Shown here one piece after another: positions 1-11,098 of a DNA stretch of 64,000 bases. A program made the translations under genes and the position numbers. This DNA is from Owenia fusiformis (Eukaryota > Annelida > Polychaeta > Sabellida > Oweniidae): positions 18,924,931 to 18,988,930 of the forward strand of contig CAIIXF020000003.1 of the NCBI GenBank assembly GCA_903813345.2. Reading direction: 5' to 3'. The notes under the pieces were generated by a model. The model saw only the letters and a list, made by a program, of their open reading frames with translations. It searched no databases and was not told where the DNA came from. Position 1 is the stretch's first letter; each line of letters opens with the position of its first letter.

Positions 1-1720
1 AACGTTGATATGGAACGTTGTAGGTACAGGAAGGTGTGGACTCGCATAGATGTTTAAAGAACGTTACATTTGACTTAAATATCACGTGTCAGGAACGTAG
101 TAGCGACCTTAACAATTACGTCACCAAAATAACGAAAATGTAACGTACTTACATTACGTCATAAATACGTGGCCAACCTAAATTTCTGGTAACGTTGATA
201 TGGAACGTTGTAGGTACAGGAAGGTGTGGACTCGCACAGATGTTTAAAGAACGTTACATTTGACTTAAATATCACGTGTCAGGAACGTAGTAGCGACCTT
301 AACAATAACGTCGCCAAAATAACGAAACTGTAACGTACTTACATTACGTCATATATACGTGGCCAATCTAAATTTCTGGTAACGTTGATATGGAACGTTG
401 TAGGTACAGGAAGGTGTGGACTCGCATAGATGTTTAAAGAACGTTACATTTGACTTAAATATCACGTGTCAGGAACGTAGTAGCGACCTTAACAATTACG
501 TCACCAAAATAACGAAAATGTAACGTACTTACATTACGTCATAAATACGTGGCCAATCTAAATTTCTGGTAACGTTGATATGGAACGTTGTAGGTACAGG
601 AAGGTGTGGACTCGCATAGATGTTTAAAGAACGTTACATTTGACTTAAATATCACGTGTCAGGAACGTAGTAGCGACCTTAACAATTACGTCACCAAAAT
701 AACGAAAATGTAACGTACTTACATTACGTCATATATACGTGGCCAATCTAAATTTCTGGTAACGTTGATATGGAACGTTGTAGGTACAGGAAGGTGTGGA
801 CTCGCACAGATGTTTAAAGAACGTTACATTTGACTTAAATATCACGTGCCAGGAACGTGGAACCAACCTAAACGATGACTTCGCCAAAATAACGAAAATG
901 TAACGTACTTACATTACGTCATAAATACGTGGCCAATCTAAATTTCTGATACGTTAATTATGGAACGTTGTAGGTACAGGAAGTTGTGGACTCGCACAGA
1001 TGTTCAAAGAACGTTACATTTGACTTAAATATCACGTGCCAGGAACGTAGAACCAACCTAAACGATAACTTCGCAAAAATAACGAGACTGTAATGGGCTT
1101 ATGCAACGTCACATATACGTGGCCAGTTTTAAGTTCTGGTACGTTAATTATGGAACGTTGTAGGTACAGGAAGGTGTGGACTCGCACAGATGTTTAAAGA
1201 ACGTTACATTTGACTTAAATATCACGTGCCAGGAATGTAGAACCAACCTTAACAATGACTTCGCAAAAATAGTGAGACTGTAATGTGCTTATGCAACGTA
1301 ATATATACCTGGCCAGTTTAAAGTTCTGATAACGTTTGTCTTGGACCGATGTAGGCACAGGAAGGTCTGGACTCGCACAGATGTTTATACAACGTTACAT
1401 TTTATACTTAAATATCATGTGCTAGGAATGTAGTAGCAACCTTAACAATGACTGCAAAAATAAAATAACAGACTGTAACGTGCTAATGCAACGTCACATA
1501 TACGTGGCCAAGTTAAAGTTCTGGTAACATTAACTATAGAACGTTGTAGGCAAAGGAAAGTGTGGACACGCATAAATGAGTATACAAGTTACGTTCGACT
1601 TAGATATCACAGCCAGGAATGTAGTACCAACCGTAACAACGACTTTGCCAAAATAAAGAGACTGTAACGTGCTTGTCACATACATGGCAAATTCATAACT
1701 TCTGGTTACATCAAGTTAGG
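1..1720. repeat. 190-bp ACGT-rich satellite array
   Basis: Head-to-tail copies of a 190-bp unit begin at 1, 191, 381, 571 and 761, then near 950, 1141, 1331 and 1525. Each opens with a form of AACGTTGATATGGAACGTTG and carries several ACGT, AACGTT and CACGTG cores. The first five copies are almost identical and later ones diverge steadily, so the array decays from left to right. It is cut by the window start. No coding potential was seen. It shares base style, and perhaps distant inverted homology, with the array at 13560-15128. Confidence 0.95.
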
Positions 1721-2123
1721 ACAACACATGCAAGGAATGTTCTAGTAACCTTAATTATGCCATCAACAAGATATAGTGATAGTAATGACTAACGTCGAGT
1801 TAAATGAATCATTACATGAACATAATTTAAAGTTCCTGTACAGGAAGATGTAGACACCGATGTTCAGTAAAATTATATATAACACACTAAGCCTAACATT
1901 TTCACATGTGAAGGTAAAACACAACTAACTTATGCTTTGACTTATTAACAAATGTATATTGTTTTTCCAATAATTAATGAGTTAATACACAAGAACTTTT
2001 TTGAGCATCCAAATAGAGAATATTGACACACAGAATTGAACTTAAATATAATTACAGCTAGTCTCGTATGTCATCTATCAAAAATCTATCCTATCGTTAA
2101 TAAGTTTTATTAAGTATTTTATT
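1721..2123. other. decayed satellite edge, no gene
   Basis: Scattered words of the 190-bp unit (acaggaagatgtagac, taacgtc) can still be read to about 1900. After that the sequence is plain AT-rich DNA. No exon with consensus splice sites was seen on either strand. Confidence 0.6.
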
Positions 2124-2797
2124 AACCCCTAAACTGTTAAGGGGTTGGGGAGATTTGCCGTTCTGGCTTGTCTTAAAATTGAATTAGGCATATTTTAACT
2201 AATAAATCGTGACTATATTGTATTTACTGAGGGATATACACTGTATCAAAAATCGACTATTTAATAACTGATTTATCCTATACTTAGTAGATTATTTTAT
2301 TTTTCAAAATATGAGTTAGGCTATATGAGTTTGATAATCTCAGAAACTTAAAAAACCACTTTAAAACACCAAGAAAATGTGTATCTTAAGTATATTTTTG
2401 AATTTTGGAACTTTATAAGGTATATGACGTACCAAGAACATCAGTAGGTATGAAATACATCTGTTATGTACGGTCGGTTTTGGATACAGGGTTTATCCCT
2501 CTGGAAATATGTGTATATCCCTTGGTCCCTGCGGTCCCTCGGGATATACACATATTTCCCTTGGGATAAAACCTGTATCCAAAACCTCCCAGTACATAAC
2601 CCTTATATATCTCCCGCTCAACTCAGATATCAATTATATTCCCGCATGTTATTTACCTATAACACTACTAAGTATGGGATTAACCTTTGATGATATTTCG
2701 ATATTTCATTTCCGAGATTGTGCCCAGATCTCGGCAGATCTATTCACCCCCTTTACTATGAATGTAATTATCAATAGCCTAACTGTTTAGGGGTTAT
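2124..2797. mobile_element. TIR element with internal palindrome
   Basis: TAACCCCTAAACTGTTAAGG at the left end matches the reverse complement of the right end at about 17 of 20 positions. Inside, 2466-2600 is a long palindrome: GGTTTTGGATACAGG and GGAAATATGTGTATATCCC are mirrored around a short GGTCCCTGCGGTCCCTC centre. The 74- and 93-codon frames across the palindrome are by-products of its symmetry. It has no transposase, so it is a non-autonomous MITE-like element. Family unassigned. Confidence 0.6.
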
Positions 2798-3099
2798 ATT
2801 GTTATTTTTCTGAACGGGAATGAATAAATATTCTAATTTGAGCTTGAACAAATGCTCTATTAGTTAACATGGTATTGATTTTCAAAAAGCAATAATGACC
2901 ATTTTAAGTTGGGAATAAATCTAGAAAAATTGCATGTTTCAGATATGAAGCCATTATATCTATGCAATCTTAAAAGTACTGTCCCGTTACTTGTTATAGA
3001 GATAAAAATTTAATTCAAACTGGCTTGCTTATCGGAACAGATATTGTTTATGCTAAGTGTTCATTTTTCCTTGAAAGCATGAGCTCTCATTGGTCCTCA

Positions 3100-3202
3100 T
3101 CACTTTCCAAATGTTTTTTCAAATGACTTGTACAGCTCAGTCGTTGTTTCCCTGGTTGCATGTTTAACACATTGCCATTTCTGCTTGTTTTTGGACATTT
3201 TC
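3100..3202 (-). CDS. terminal coding exon of a minus-strand host gene
   Basis: On the minus strand a strong acceptor (GATTTTTTCCAG) is followed by an open segment that ends in tandem TGA TGA. The first base completes a codon, so the upstream intron is phase 2. The next codons read KMSKNKQKWQCVKHATRETT and continue to a C-terminus TFGK. The segment is lysine- and threonine-rich, hydrophilic and protein-like. No family was recognised. The gene probably starts at the exon at 6255-6327, which has the same strand and a strong donor, but the middle of the transcript is unresolved. The opposite-strand 77-codon frame over this interval looks like a shadow. Confidence 0.5.
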
Positions 3203-3782
3203 CTGGAAAAAATCAATCTATTGAAAAGTATGAAATGTAACCTATATACCCATACCCACTCTGTATATTTTGCAGTGTCATTTTCAACCAAAATTGAGCT
3301 AGCGATCTATTCTTTACAATCTCAGATACAATATGTCTCAAAGGTCTACAATGTGTTGTAAATCAGTAAGTTATTGAGGATTAAAAGTGCGAAAATCGGG
3401 AAAATTTTTAAATTCTTCCAAATATAAATATGGAAGCCATATATATAAATTAAAATACATAATTGTAAAATTCTTTGGTAAAATACTCTAGTATTCCTGA
3501 AGTAAAGTCTGCACTTTATATTTTTAGAATAGAATGACAAGGATCTTGCTAGATTTGATTCTGCTGTAAACTTAATATATATAAAATACTTCTATAATGA
3601 ATAATAGATTAACCTGGACTTACCGAAGTCACTTTCCTCACAACTCCCCAAGCTCAGAGGACTCTAGACTGCCTAACTTCCAAACCGTCAAATGTTCCAT
3701 TCTGCTTGTACTGCTAGTTTGTCTGAAATATTTTAGAGACTTGTAGTATAAACATTTTATTAGTTGGTTATCTGAAAATGCA

Positions 3783-3874
3783 CCTGAGGGTGTGATCTTT
3801 CTTCCACCAGATCTGATCTTTGTCTCAGGAGACTTTTTGGGACTACTTTGGGGTAAAACAATCCCTATGCTCAT
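3783..3874 (-). CDS. possible internal or initial exon (Ser/Pro/Lys-rich)
   Basis: On the minus strand CTATAAACAG is followed directly by ATG, then an open segment reading MSIGIVLPQSSPKKSPETKI and a basic stretch RSGGRKITPS, ending at a possible GTGCAT donor. The composition is typical of a disordered linker. The donor is weak, and the next candidate segment (3624-3722, with excellent TTTCAG acceptor and GTAAGT donor) does not continue an open frame in the required phase. The exon call is therefore tentative. Confidence 0.25.
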
Positions 3875-4059
3875 CTGTTTATAGATCCCTAGTAGCTTTT
3901 TGTACTATCCTTTTGTATTTCTACAGTAGAATCATATAGCCAAAACATTCCTTCGTTGACTCTCATAATCTTCATCCAATGATCTAACTAGAGATTTATT
4001 TATTAAAATATTATATTGGATAATAATTTGAAATGTTGGAACGGTAGGAAAGTAGATAC

Positions 4060-4125
4060 CTGAGAATGACTCTTAACTTTCTGAGATAAAATATGGCAGG
4101 TCAACTTTTGGTCAGTGTGACACCT
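4060..4125 (-). CDS. possible 66-bp internal exon
   Basis: On the minus strand a TTATTTCTAG acceptor and a GTATCT donor bound 66 bases that are open in phase 0, reading RCHTDQKLTCHILSQKVKSH then SQ. It lies in the span of the presumed 3.1-6.3 kb gene. Sixty-six bases is too short for openness alone to be convincing. Confidence 0.2.
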
Positions 4126-4146
4126 CTAGAAATAATATAGGCCTAC

Positions 4147-4223
4147 CTGATTAGCATAACACCACTCATCTCAACACAGCCAAAATCATCTCAGGGTTAT
4201 CATGGGTGAAGGCTACAACAATC
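4147..4223 (-). repeat. exon-like duplicated segment, copy 1
   Basis: On the minus strand this segment sits between a CTGTTTTCAG acceptor and a GTAGGC donor. It is clearly homologous to 4622-4716; the duplication with flanks covers about 4140-4310 and 4618-4790. Both copies share the word CATGATAACCCTGAGA. Every frame of both copies meets a stop, so they are not intact internal coding exons. They could be untranslated or terminal exons, or a dispersed repeat with splice-like edges. Confidence 0.35.
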
Positions 4224-4621
4224 CTGAAAACAGAATAGGTAGGCCTAGATGGGAAAATAGAGGACAATAGTAGTACTTTAAAAGACTGTTACTTTATTTT
4301 ATACTTTTATTTCAAATTGTACTGATTAAAATAAGACCTTTAAATTGTGAATATGATGAGTAAATCTACTGAGATGTTTTAACATTGTGTCAATCAGGAT
4401 TAAGTTCAAACCTTTTAAAAGAACTTAATTATATAGCAGTCATACTTTTAAAATTTGCACAGGGCGCCAAATTAAATAGCACCAAATTAAAGCAATTTAC
4501 AGTATCTCCTGTGAAACTGTGAAAGTTAAATAATAACTGCATTAAATACAAATGAATACTTTCTGAAGCAAGGAGCCACAAATGATGCAATTTAATTAAA
4601 TCAAACGATGAAATAATATAC

Positions 4622-4716
4622 CTGATTAGTATGAAACACCATCATCTAAACACAACCAACAAGGTCTCAGGGTTATCATGGATGAAAGCTACAAAAATCT
4701 GGTTCATCTCCTACTT
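4622..4716 (-). repeat. exon-like duplicated segment, copy 2
   Basis: This is the second copy of the 4147-4223 segment, bounded on the minus strand by CTGTTTTCAG and GTATAT. Joined in phase to the start exon at 6255-6327, it would add about a dozen codons (EVGDEPDFCSFHP) before TGA. That would make a very short protein, so it is either an alternative terminal exon or not coding. Confidence 0.35.
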
Positions 4717-4964
4717 CTGAAAACAGAGTAGAGAACTATTGTACACTAAGATGGAAAAACAGATGACAATAGTAGTTTTTTAAAGGCTGATAAAAGTTAA
4801 CTTAACTTAAAAGAAATTAACTTTCATTGAATTCGATCAATAAAAACAAAGCTTAATTTCAGATTTGCTGAAGATGAAATACACTTTTCAGTCTCTATCA
4901 ATTGTTAAAAGGCGTGTGCTTATAACAAACACCATTTCGATTAAAAAATATTAATATCAATAAT

Positions 4965-5171
4965 CAGGCCCGTAGCCAGGATTTGCCAAGGGGGGTTCAT
5001 TTTTCCAAAATTTCCAGGGGGGGTTCACATTTGACAATTTTGGCCCAAATATGGACAAAATCACTTGAGAAGTGCTCAAAATGGTGAAAACTGCATGATT
5101 TTGAAAGAATTTTTGGCCAGGGGGGGGGGGTTCGCCCGAACCCTGCGAACCCCCCCCTGGCTACGGGCCTG
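4965..5171. mobile_element. hAT-like MITE (CAGGCCCGTAGCCAG ends)
   Basis: The perfect terminal inverted repeat CAGGCCCGTAGCCAGG is flanked by the 5-bp direct repeat ATAAT on both sides. The interior has G-runs and the words TTTTGGCC and CAAAATGGTGAAAACTGCATG, shared with the copy at 39685-39884. A CA-start TIR with 5-bp target duplication fits hAT elements of the 5-bp class; the family is inferred from ends and TSD only. It has no coding capacity. Confidence 0.85.
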
Positions 5172-5388
5172 ATAATCATACAGTTTCAAGGAAGGTTGAA
5201 GTTCACCTTTCAGTCTCCGTAAATTGGTAAAGGGTGTATGCTTAATATGCTTAATAACAGACACATTTCCACATCAAAAACTGTCAAAGGCGAACCTAAA
5301 TCATAATGGATAATGGTTGATTTTAAATTAAATTCACAAAATTTTGCCAGGCATATGTTATATACATATTAATACTAGCCTAAATAAA

Positions 5389-5516
5389 TTTCACCCTATG
5401 CAGACAGAGCCTGTGGGAAATATTGGGTGCGGCGCAAATGAGCGGAGGATGCGGAGCTAACTGTCATTTGCTCCGCACCCAATATTTCCCACAGGCTCTG
5501 TCTGCATAGGGTGAAT
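5389..5516. repeat. near-perfect hairpin repeat
   Basis: Arms of about 46 bp (ATTCACCCTATGCAGACAGA... and its mirror) are almost perfect complements around a ~35-bp centre rich in GCGG and GGAG. This is typical of a small foldback element or a palindromic MITE remnant. Confidence 0.8.
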
Positions 5517-6254
5517 TTTGGAACATAAATAAATGACATGTGAATTTGCTGAAGTGACGATTTCCCATGTTAAAAATAAGAGAATTTTAGAGAGACCATA
5601 CATCATGCGATTTATCGCATTCTACCCCCACTTTAACAAAAACCCGTATGGCCCAGTTATCTACGCCTGACGTTGTTGGTCTACGACATTTCAGAATCAG
5701 GGAGTGGATAACAGGGCCAGACGAGTTTGGTTACCCCCACTTATGTTTTTTACAAATTTAAGTGGGGGTCGTAGAGTAGATGAGATTACAGTAAAATTTT
5801 GAATGTTTGGAACTTCTCTGAATCTAAAAAATAAGCAATTAAAGGACCACATTGAAACAGAACATGTAAAAATAGAAACATTTATACATGTTCTTAATTT
5901 TAGTTTGTTTTGTAGTTTAGCTATCATATCTGTGACCTCATATTTCAATGCTTCTCTGCCATGTTATTTTCAAAAAAATTATAGAACTCCCTAAATATAG
6001 TATGCTGACCCCTGGACCCCTTGTAATTGACCTAACGAAAATTATGAACCGGGAATTATGATTGAAAATCGTGATGAAATTGAAAATCAATAACATCGAT
6101 TCAAATATCAGAATATTCAAAAGTTCATTTCAAAAAAATTGAAACGATCCCAACTTTCACATGAGATTATTTGTGTTCTCGCTGCAAGTACCGGCCATGG
6201 AATGCTTTCATTTTAACCTTTGGTGATTGTGTAACATGCATGCATCATTCTTAC
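5517..6254. other. no gene recognised (presumed intron)
   Basis: AT-rich DNA between the start exon at 6255 and the repeats to its left. A 63-codon plus-strand frame at 5803-5994 has no support from splice sites or composition. Two GTGGGGGT words near 5740-5770 form a weak local inverted repeat (TACCCCCACTTA / TAAGTGGGGGT). Confidence 0.5.
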
Positions 6255-6327
6255 CTTCGAAAGCTGGCAGTACGGCTCCCAAGTTGCTTTTAAGCAGCAA
6301 TATCTTGAACTTGGAACTGTCCTCCAT
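6255..6327 (-). CDS. first coding exon of a minus-strand host gene
   Basis: On the minus strand, AATCAACATGGAG (a good initiation context) opens a frame reading MEDSSKFKILLLKSNLGAVL then PAFE. It ends with one extra base at a strong GTAAGA donor, so the following intron is phase 1. The peptide is an amphipathic helix with leucines at regular spacing and looks like the start of a small helical domain of SAM or death-fold type. That is an impression, not an assignment. It is not a signal peptide. The stop exon at 3100-3202 is the best candidate for the other end of the gene. Confidence 0.55.
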
Positions 6328-6599
6328 GTTGATTTCGAAGCGGGAATTCCTCTATTTCCAGGTAGAGGTTCTATGTAAGCAGTCACGACACTTAGAGCAT
6401 TTTCCCATTTAGGACACCCATGGAAATTCTCCTTGTGTCCACTACAAATTTAGGAATTCTCATAACATACACTCAAACTTTGTTTCTACATTTCACATGC
6501 AAGCCACATCAATTCATATGTAGTTTCCTCTTGTGTAATTCCATGAACACTATGACACACCATTTGTCTCTAAGCTCAATGTCCAACATGTGTCAGGTA

Positions 6600-7640
6600 C
6601 CTATACACATCGTGACCGATGCAAGCAGTCACGAAAATTCAACAAATCTCGTCCACATCAGTTATGCCTGTGAAATCTCCTCCACACGTGCGCACGTATA
6701 CGTAGTACTAACTCCCTTACATGCGCGAATCTCGCCCACATCCGTTTTGCCTGTGTATTCTCCTCTACACGTGCACGTAGTACTTACTAATTCGCCCTAA
6801 TTCCCCTGTTTCACATCTTCGCACAGATTGGTGGGGTAAACGGGGGTACGGGGAAACGGGGGTACATACTCATGCATTTACATATCTCCTATACACTTCA
6901 TCCTACTATATTACGTACCGTGGTTGGCGGGGTAAACGGGGTAGATACTCTGACATGTATTTACATATCTCCTATACACTTCATCCTACTATACGTACCG
7001 TGGCTGGCGGGGTAAACGGGGTACATACTTCACATGTATTTACATATCTCCTATACACTTCATCCTACTATACGTACCGTGGCTGGCGGGGTAAACGGGG
7101 TACATACTTCACATGTATTTACATATCTCCTATACACTTCATCCTACTATACGTACCGTGGCCGGCGGGGTAAACGGGGTACATACTTCACATGTATTTA
7201 CATATCTCCTATACACTTCATCCTACTATATTACGTACCGTGGCTGGCGGGGTAAACGGGGTACATACTTCACATGTATTTACATATCTCCTATACACTT
7301 CATCCTACTATATTACGTACCGTGGTTGGTGGGGTAAACGGGGTAGATACTCTCACATGTATTTACCCATCTACCATACACTTCATCCTACTATACGTAC
7401 CGTGGCTGGCGGGGTAAACGGGGTACATACTTCACATGTATTTACATATCTCCTATACACTTCATCCTACTATATTACGTACCGTGGTTGGTGGGGTAAA
7501 CGGGGTAGATACTCTCACATGTATTTACCCATCTACCATACACTTCATCCTACTATACGTACCGTGGCTGGCGGGGTAATCGGGGTACATACTTCACATG
7601 TATTAACATATCTCCCATACACTTCACACTCAAAGCCACT
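6600..7640. repeat. 79-82-bp minisatellite, GGGGTAAACGGGG type
   Basis: About ten head-to-tail units of 79-82 bp run from about 6829 to 7640. Each contains GGCGGGGTAAACGGGGTACA followed by CATGTATTTACATATCTCC. The stretch 6600-6820 holds two more diverged ~95-bp repeats (CTCC.CACACGTGC..ACGTAGTACT). Overlapping 70-160-codon frames through the array (HISYTLHPTIRTVAGGVNGV) exist only because the unit length is near a multiple of three. The array is homologous, in reverse complement, to the array at 11886-12890. Confidence 0.9.
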
Positions 7641-7809
7641 TAAGTGTGAAATAGATTTTGTTAAAAAGTGAAAAAATTCTAAAATGTTTTTTCAAATAGA
7701 CATATAGTATATATCTGTATACAATTGTACATTCGTTACCCAAGGCATTTAAGTAAACTCCAAGGGAAATTGGCGAATTTTCAAATTGAAATTAGGGTCC
7801 GTCTCAAAC

Positions 7810-8427
7810 ATGAATTCCTTAAGTAATGCGGGCTCAGCAGGTCATTATGACAGTTTGATTCAAAGAAACGCAAATTCTTTGGCACGCTCTGTAACTAAGA
7901 AAGATCGAGGTAGTAAAAAAGGTTGTAGGTGTGGTGTCAACCGAATAAGAAGTGGAAAAGAAATCTTATGCTGTGTAGGTAGAAGATGCCCATGTTCTTC
8001 AAAAAATGCTAAATGTCAACAATCGTGTGCTTGCCCTTCAAAAAATTGTAACAATGGTAAACCAAAAAAGGAATTAAATGTGAAAAAAACTAGAAGGAGA
8101 CTAACAAAAGCCAGCAAGAAACATGTAACATCTTTCGAATATTTGTCGAACAATTTGCAAAAAATTAATACTGGGCCGACGGATAAATTCCAATTTTATC
8201 TTATTGCCGTGATATACAGATTGCTAATAAAGAGAAAGGGTAAAGAAACGGTAGACGTGAATAGGGTTTATGATATATACTGTAAGTGCATCGACGCAAT
8301 TAATAAAAGAAGAATGGCAAATGATTCGATTACGAAAATGAACATAAAACAAGTAAAACGTGTTGTCACAAATATAGACAAAAATGAATTTATACTATAT
8401 TCCAAAGTGTGTAAACGAAATTCTTAA
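7810..8427 (+). CDS. CXC (MSL2/tesmin-like) zinc-cluster protein, single exon
   Basis: A 205-residue frame starts at the first ATG; an upstream TTG would add eight codons, and a possible acceptor ATTAG lies just before. Residues 37-80 form a dense cysteine cluster, KKGCRCGVNRIRSGK then CCVGRRCPCSSKNAKCQQSC and ACPSKNCNNG. Its C-x-C-G...GRRCPC...C-x3-C-x-C-x4-C-x-N spacing matches CXC domains of the MSL2/tesmin/TSO1 type, which bind zinc and DNA. A very basic linker (KKTRRRLTKASKK) follows. Residues ~107-205 are helical, with FYLIAVIYRLL, VDVNRVYDIYCKCID and MNIKQVKRVVTNI. The pattern recalls the winged helix at the C-terminus of ORC1/Cdc6 proteins (inference). The gene is intronless and sits between inverted minisatellite arrays, so it may belong to a mobile element rather than the host. 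No transposase accompanies it. Confidence 0.7.
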   Translation: MNSLSNAGSAGHYDSLIQRNANSLARSVTKKDRGSKKGCRCGVNRIRSGKEILCCVGRRCPCSSKNAKCQQSCACPSKNCNNGKPKKELNVKKTRRRLTKASKKHVTSFEYLSNNLQKINTGPTDKFQFYLIAVIYRLLIKRKGKETVDVNRVYDIYCKCIDAINKRRMANDSITKMNIKQVKRVVTNIDKNEFILYSKVCKRNS

Positions 8428-8550
8428 AATACAATTGCCTTTAAACGTTTGATATTGTGGTAGACTTTGCCATTTTCACTATTATTGCCTCGTGGACGAT
8501 GGTTTACACTAGACATATGGCGCGCATCGCCCCGTGATGTATAAAGTTAG

Positions 8551-8669
8551 CAAAGAAGATGTGCAGCTGAGATAGGAGGATGAACTTTAACATATTGAAT
8601 TTTGTTTTCAAAAGAAGATGTGCAGCTGAGATAGGAGGATGAACTTTAACATATTGAATTTTGTTTTCA
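8551..8669. repeat. 60-bp tandem duplication
   Basis: Two perfect or nearly perfect copies of a ~60-bp unit starting AAGAAGATGTGCAGCTGAGA lie head to tail. Short minus-strand frames across it repeat the same peptide. The duplication is recent. Confidence 0.9.
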
Positions 8670-9242
8670 AAATATAAATTATCCATACTTTGCAAATTTC
8701 AAAATTCCATCTTAAGTTAGTACATGTTCGAAATGTGTATTGGGAAAATTTAATATCATGATCACTTGTTATAACACGAGGATCACTTTCTTTTACATTA
8801 GGCGTAGATATAAGCATATACGCATTTTTAATAATAGCTTAATGCTACTAATAGGCGACTGATCACTATAATTGTTGGGTAACGGTGGTCTCAGTTATTA
8901 CACTATTTTCATTCAATGATTTAATGATATACTTTTATGGTCCCTCGATTACATACATCTGCTCTGTACATAATGACCACTTGACAAGTTGCACTCTCCA
9001 GATACACGAATGTGCAAATGATCTACTGATATTTGAACTACGATGTCTTCTACAGAAACATTCAACAGTTTAGTCCCATGACAGAGCACATAATTAGTCG
9101 AAATTAACATTTGGAAATATTGTGTAACATTATGTAAAACGCCACGCTGAAAATAGGTTCAGTCGCTACTGTAATATTGCTCTACTCATTAATTTAGATT
9201 TTGAGTGGATGATTAACTTACATTATCACGTTTGAACTTTAC
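8670..9242. other. no gene recognised
   Basis: AT-rich unique-looking DNA. A plus-strand frame at about 8888-9073 encodes a cysteine-containing peptide (HLTSCTLQIHECANDLLIFE). It lacks an ATG start and clear splice sites, so it is not called as an exon. Confidence 0.4.
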
Positions 9243-11098
9243 ATTAGTAGAGAGATTTCGCACGGCGTGAAAGAACAACTTATAACGTATACTTATACTT
9301 ATAACCAAACGTACAAGGTGTTTCATTATGTGGGCTTTTCGTCAGGAAAGATCTTCTCGGACTGTAATAAATAAAGGTCAAAGGGATGCCATTTGTTCTT
9401 TCTTGAATTGTAGCATGTTTAGTTGATCCAAATGTGTTTGTCTAGAATAAAATAGGCTCATATATAGTACGTATGTTATAGACCTATCTCTTATCAAATT
9501 GACTTTTTGAGATGCTCGTTATGAAACACCCTGTATGTCATTTGTTGAGCTACTGAATGGGTCGTTTCCAGGAATTGCTAGAACCTACTAGTTTGATTGG
9601 TGTTTCAAATTGATGGTTTAAGTATTTGATTGGATACTGTTCCTACTCAGCCAATTGTTTTTAAAAAATGCTTGCGGTCAATTGTTCCACACACATGCAG
9701 GTAAAGCTTTATACGGAGATCCAACTGTATACGTTGATCATCTCGTATATACACCGTTTTGTAAGTTCATTGAACTTATACTGATCATGAAAACTTTGAA
9801 ATAATCAACTTGTTTATGTCATGACACGCTTTAAAGGATTATGACACACTTTAAAAGATCGTGTTTATAATACACTACAACTACTAGGACACGGAAGTAA
9901 GCATTTAAGTATAATGTGCATAATCTACACGTGCATTCACAGTTTCTAGTTGATGGAGCTTTTCTATATCGGGAATAGTTATGTTCCATTAAAGTGTGCG
10001 CCTGATCCGGCTACGTATAGCACAGAGTTTATACTGGCGGATTAGACTAGTTCATTTTTTATATGTGTGTGAAAGCTTTCTCTTATTTGCGTTTTTTCGT
10101 TTAGTGCGGTTTTGTTATAATTGCCGAGGTCATATAACCGGGATAAAACAATGATTATCGTTGACTGCCCACACACAAAACATACGTTGAGTGAACAGTG
10201 TTATTACAAACAACAGGCTTTAGAATACAAAGCGTAGTGTGATAATAAGCTGTACACTACCACTGCTACATGTACATATTACTAATTTACTAGGGGTCCC
10301 AAAGAGTGGATAGGGAGGTTGTGTTTGTCACTTTTAAATTTTACATTTCAAAATTGTCATTTTACATGTCATAATTTGTTGGTTTCATTCGTTTAGCCAA
10401 TCAAAACATTGTAAAACAATAAATTGTCTGTTACGTACAATCAATTTTGTTCAGTTTTGATTAGTTGTCAGAATAAAGTTACGTTCATCTGAATCCATGT
10501 ATCAAAACAAAAATCCTATTTTCACTTCAAAATACTTCAGTGAGATGAAGGCTCGGAATTGTCACATGCAATAACTTATTGTCGTATTCGTTATTTTATC
10601 TTCTCGATAGTAGCATTTAGTCGCACATTTGATGCCAGGTCACCTTGTCGCGTACCTCTTGGGGAACCCCACATTTATGTGTGTACTCATGGAAGTAAAT
10701 TCCCCGGTGTAGCCGAGAGCCACAAACTTTTCAACAGGTTCGAAATGACCAATTTCTCTCATATATACTCTAAATATTTTATTATTTAGCACCTACAGAG
10801 TATTGCTAATAACCATATGTAATTTCAATAAGGAAACTTATCTGGCTACATATAAATTCAATATCAACACTAGCTGTTCTCTCAACACGTCCTGGCTTAC
10901 CTTGTGGTGACAAACCCTGGATTTTCGCTATTTATAGTTTATCAACACCTGGACGCATGCGCATTTTATAGTTTATCGGGCACTTTAAGTACAATTTGAA
11001 ATTGATTTTAGTAAATATAATAGTTCGACATGACCCTTTAAAGTATACGTATACGTATAAGTTGTACTTTCACTTATGTACGAAATCTCTCTAGTGTT
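9243..11098. mobile_element. decayed ~1.86-kb TIR element
   Basis: The left end (TAGAGAGATTTCGCACG...GAAAGAACAACTTATA...CGTATACTTATAC) is matched in reverse complement by 11043-11098 (ending GAAATCTCTCTAGTG). Internal words such as CTATATCGGGAATAGTTATG and AGTTCGACATGACCCTTTAAA recur at 31985-32340, so a second, partial copy exists in the window. No transposase frame survives. A TA-flanked MITE at 9314-9533 is nested in it. The 76-codon frame at 10559 is unsupported. Confidence 0.55.
9314..9533. mobile_element. Tc1/mariner-type MITE nested in larger element
   Basis: CAAGGTGTTTCATTATG at the left and CGTTATGAAACACCCTG at the right form terminal inverted repeats, flanked on both sides by TA (9312-9313 and 9534-9535). 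The TA target duplication and the GGTGTTTCAT end suggest a Tc1/mariner-superfamily MITE. It is 220 bp and non-coding. Confidence 0.7.

Noticed and set aside
3128-3361. 77-codon plus-strand frame with hydrophobic stretch
   Set aside because: Antisense to the better-supported stop exon on the minus strand.
7192-7671. 159-codon repetitive protein (HISYTLHPTI repeats)
   Set aside because: It is produced by the 79-82-bp minisatellite; neighbouring overlapping frames give the same peptide, and there is no start context or other coding sign.
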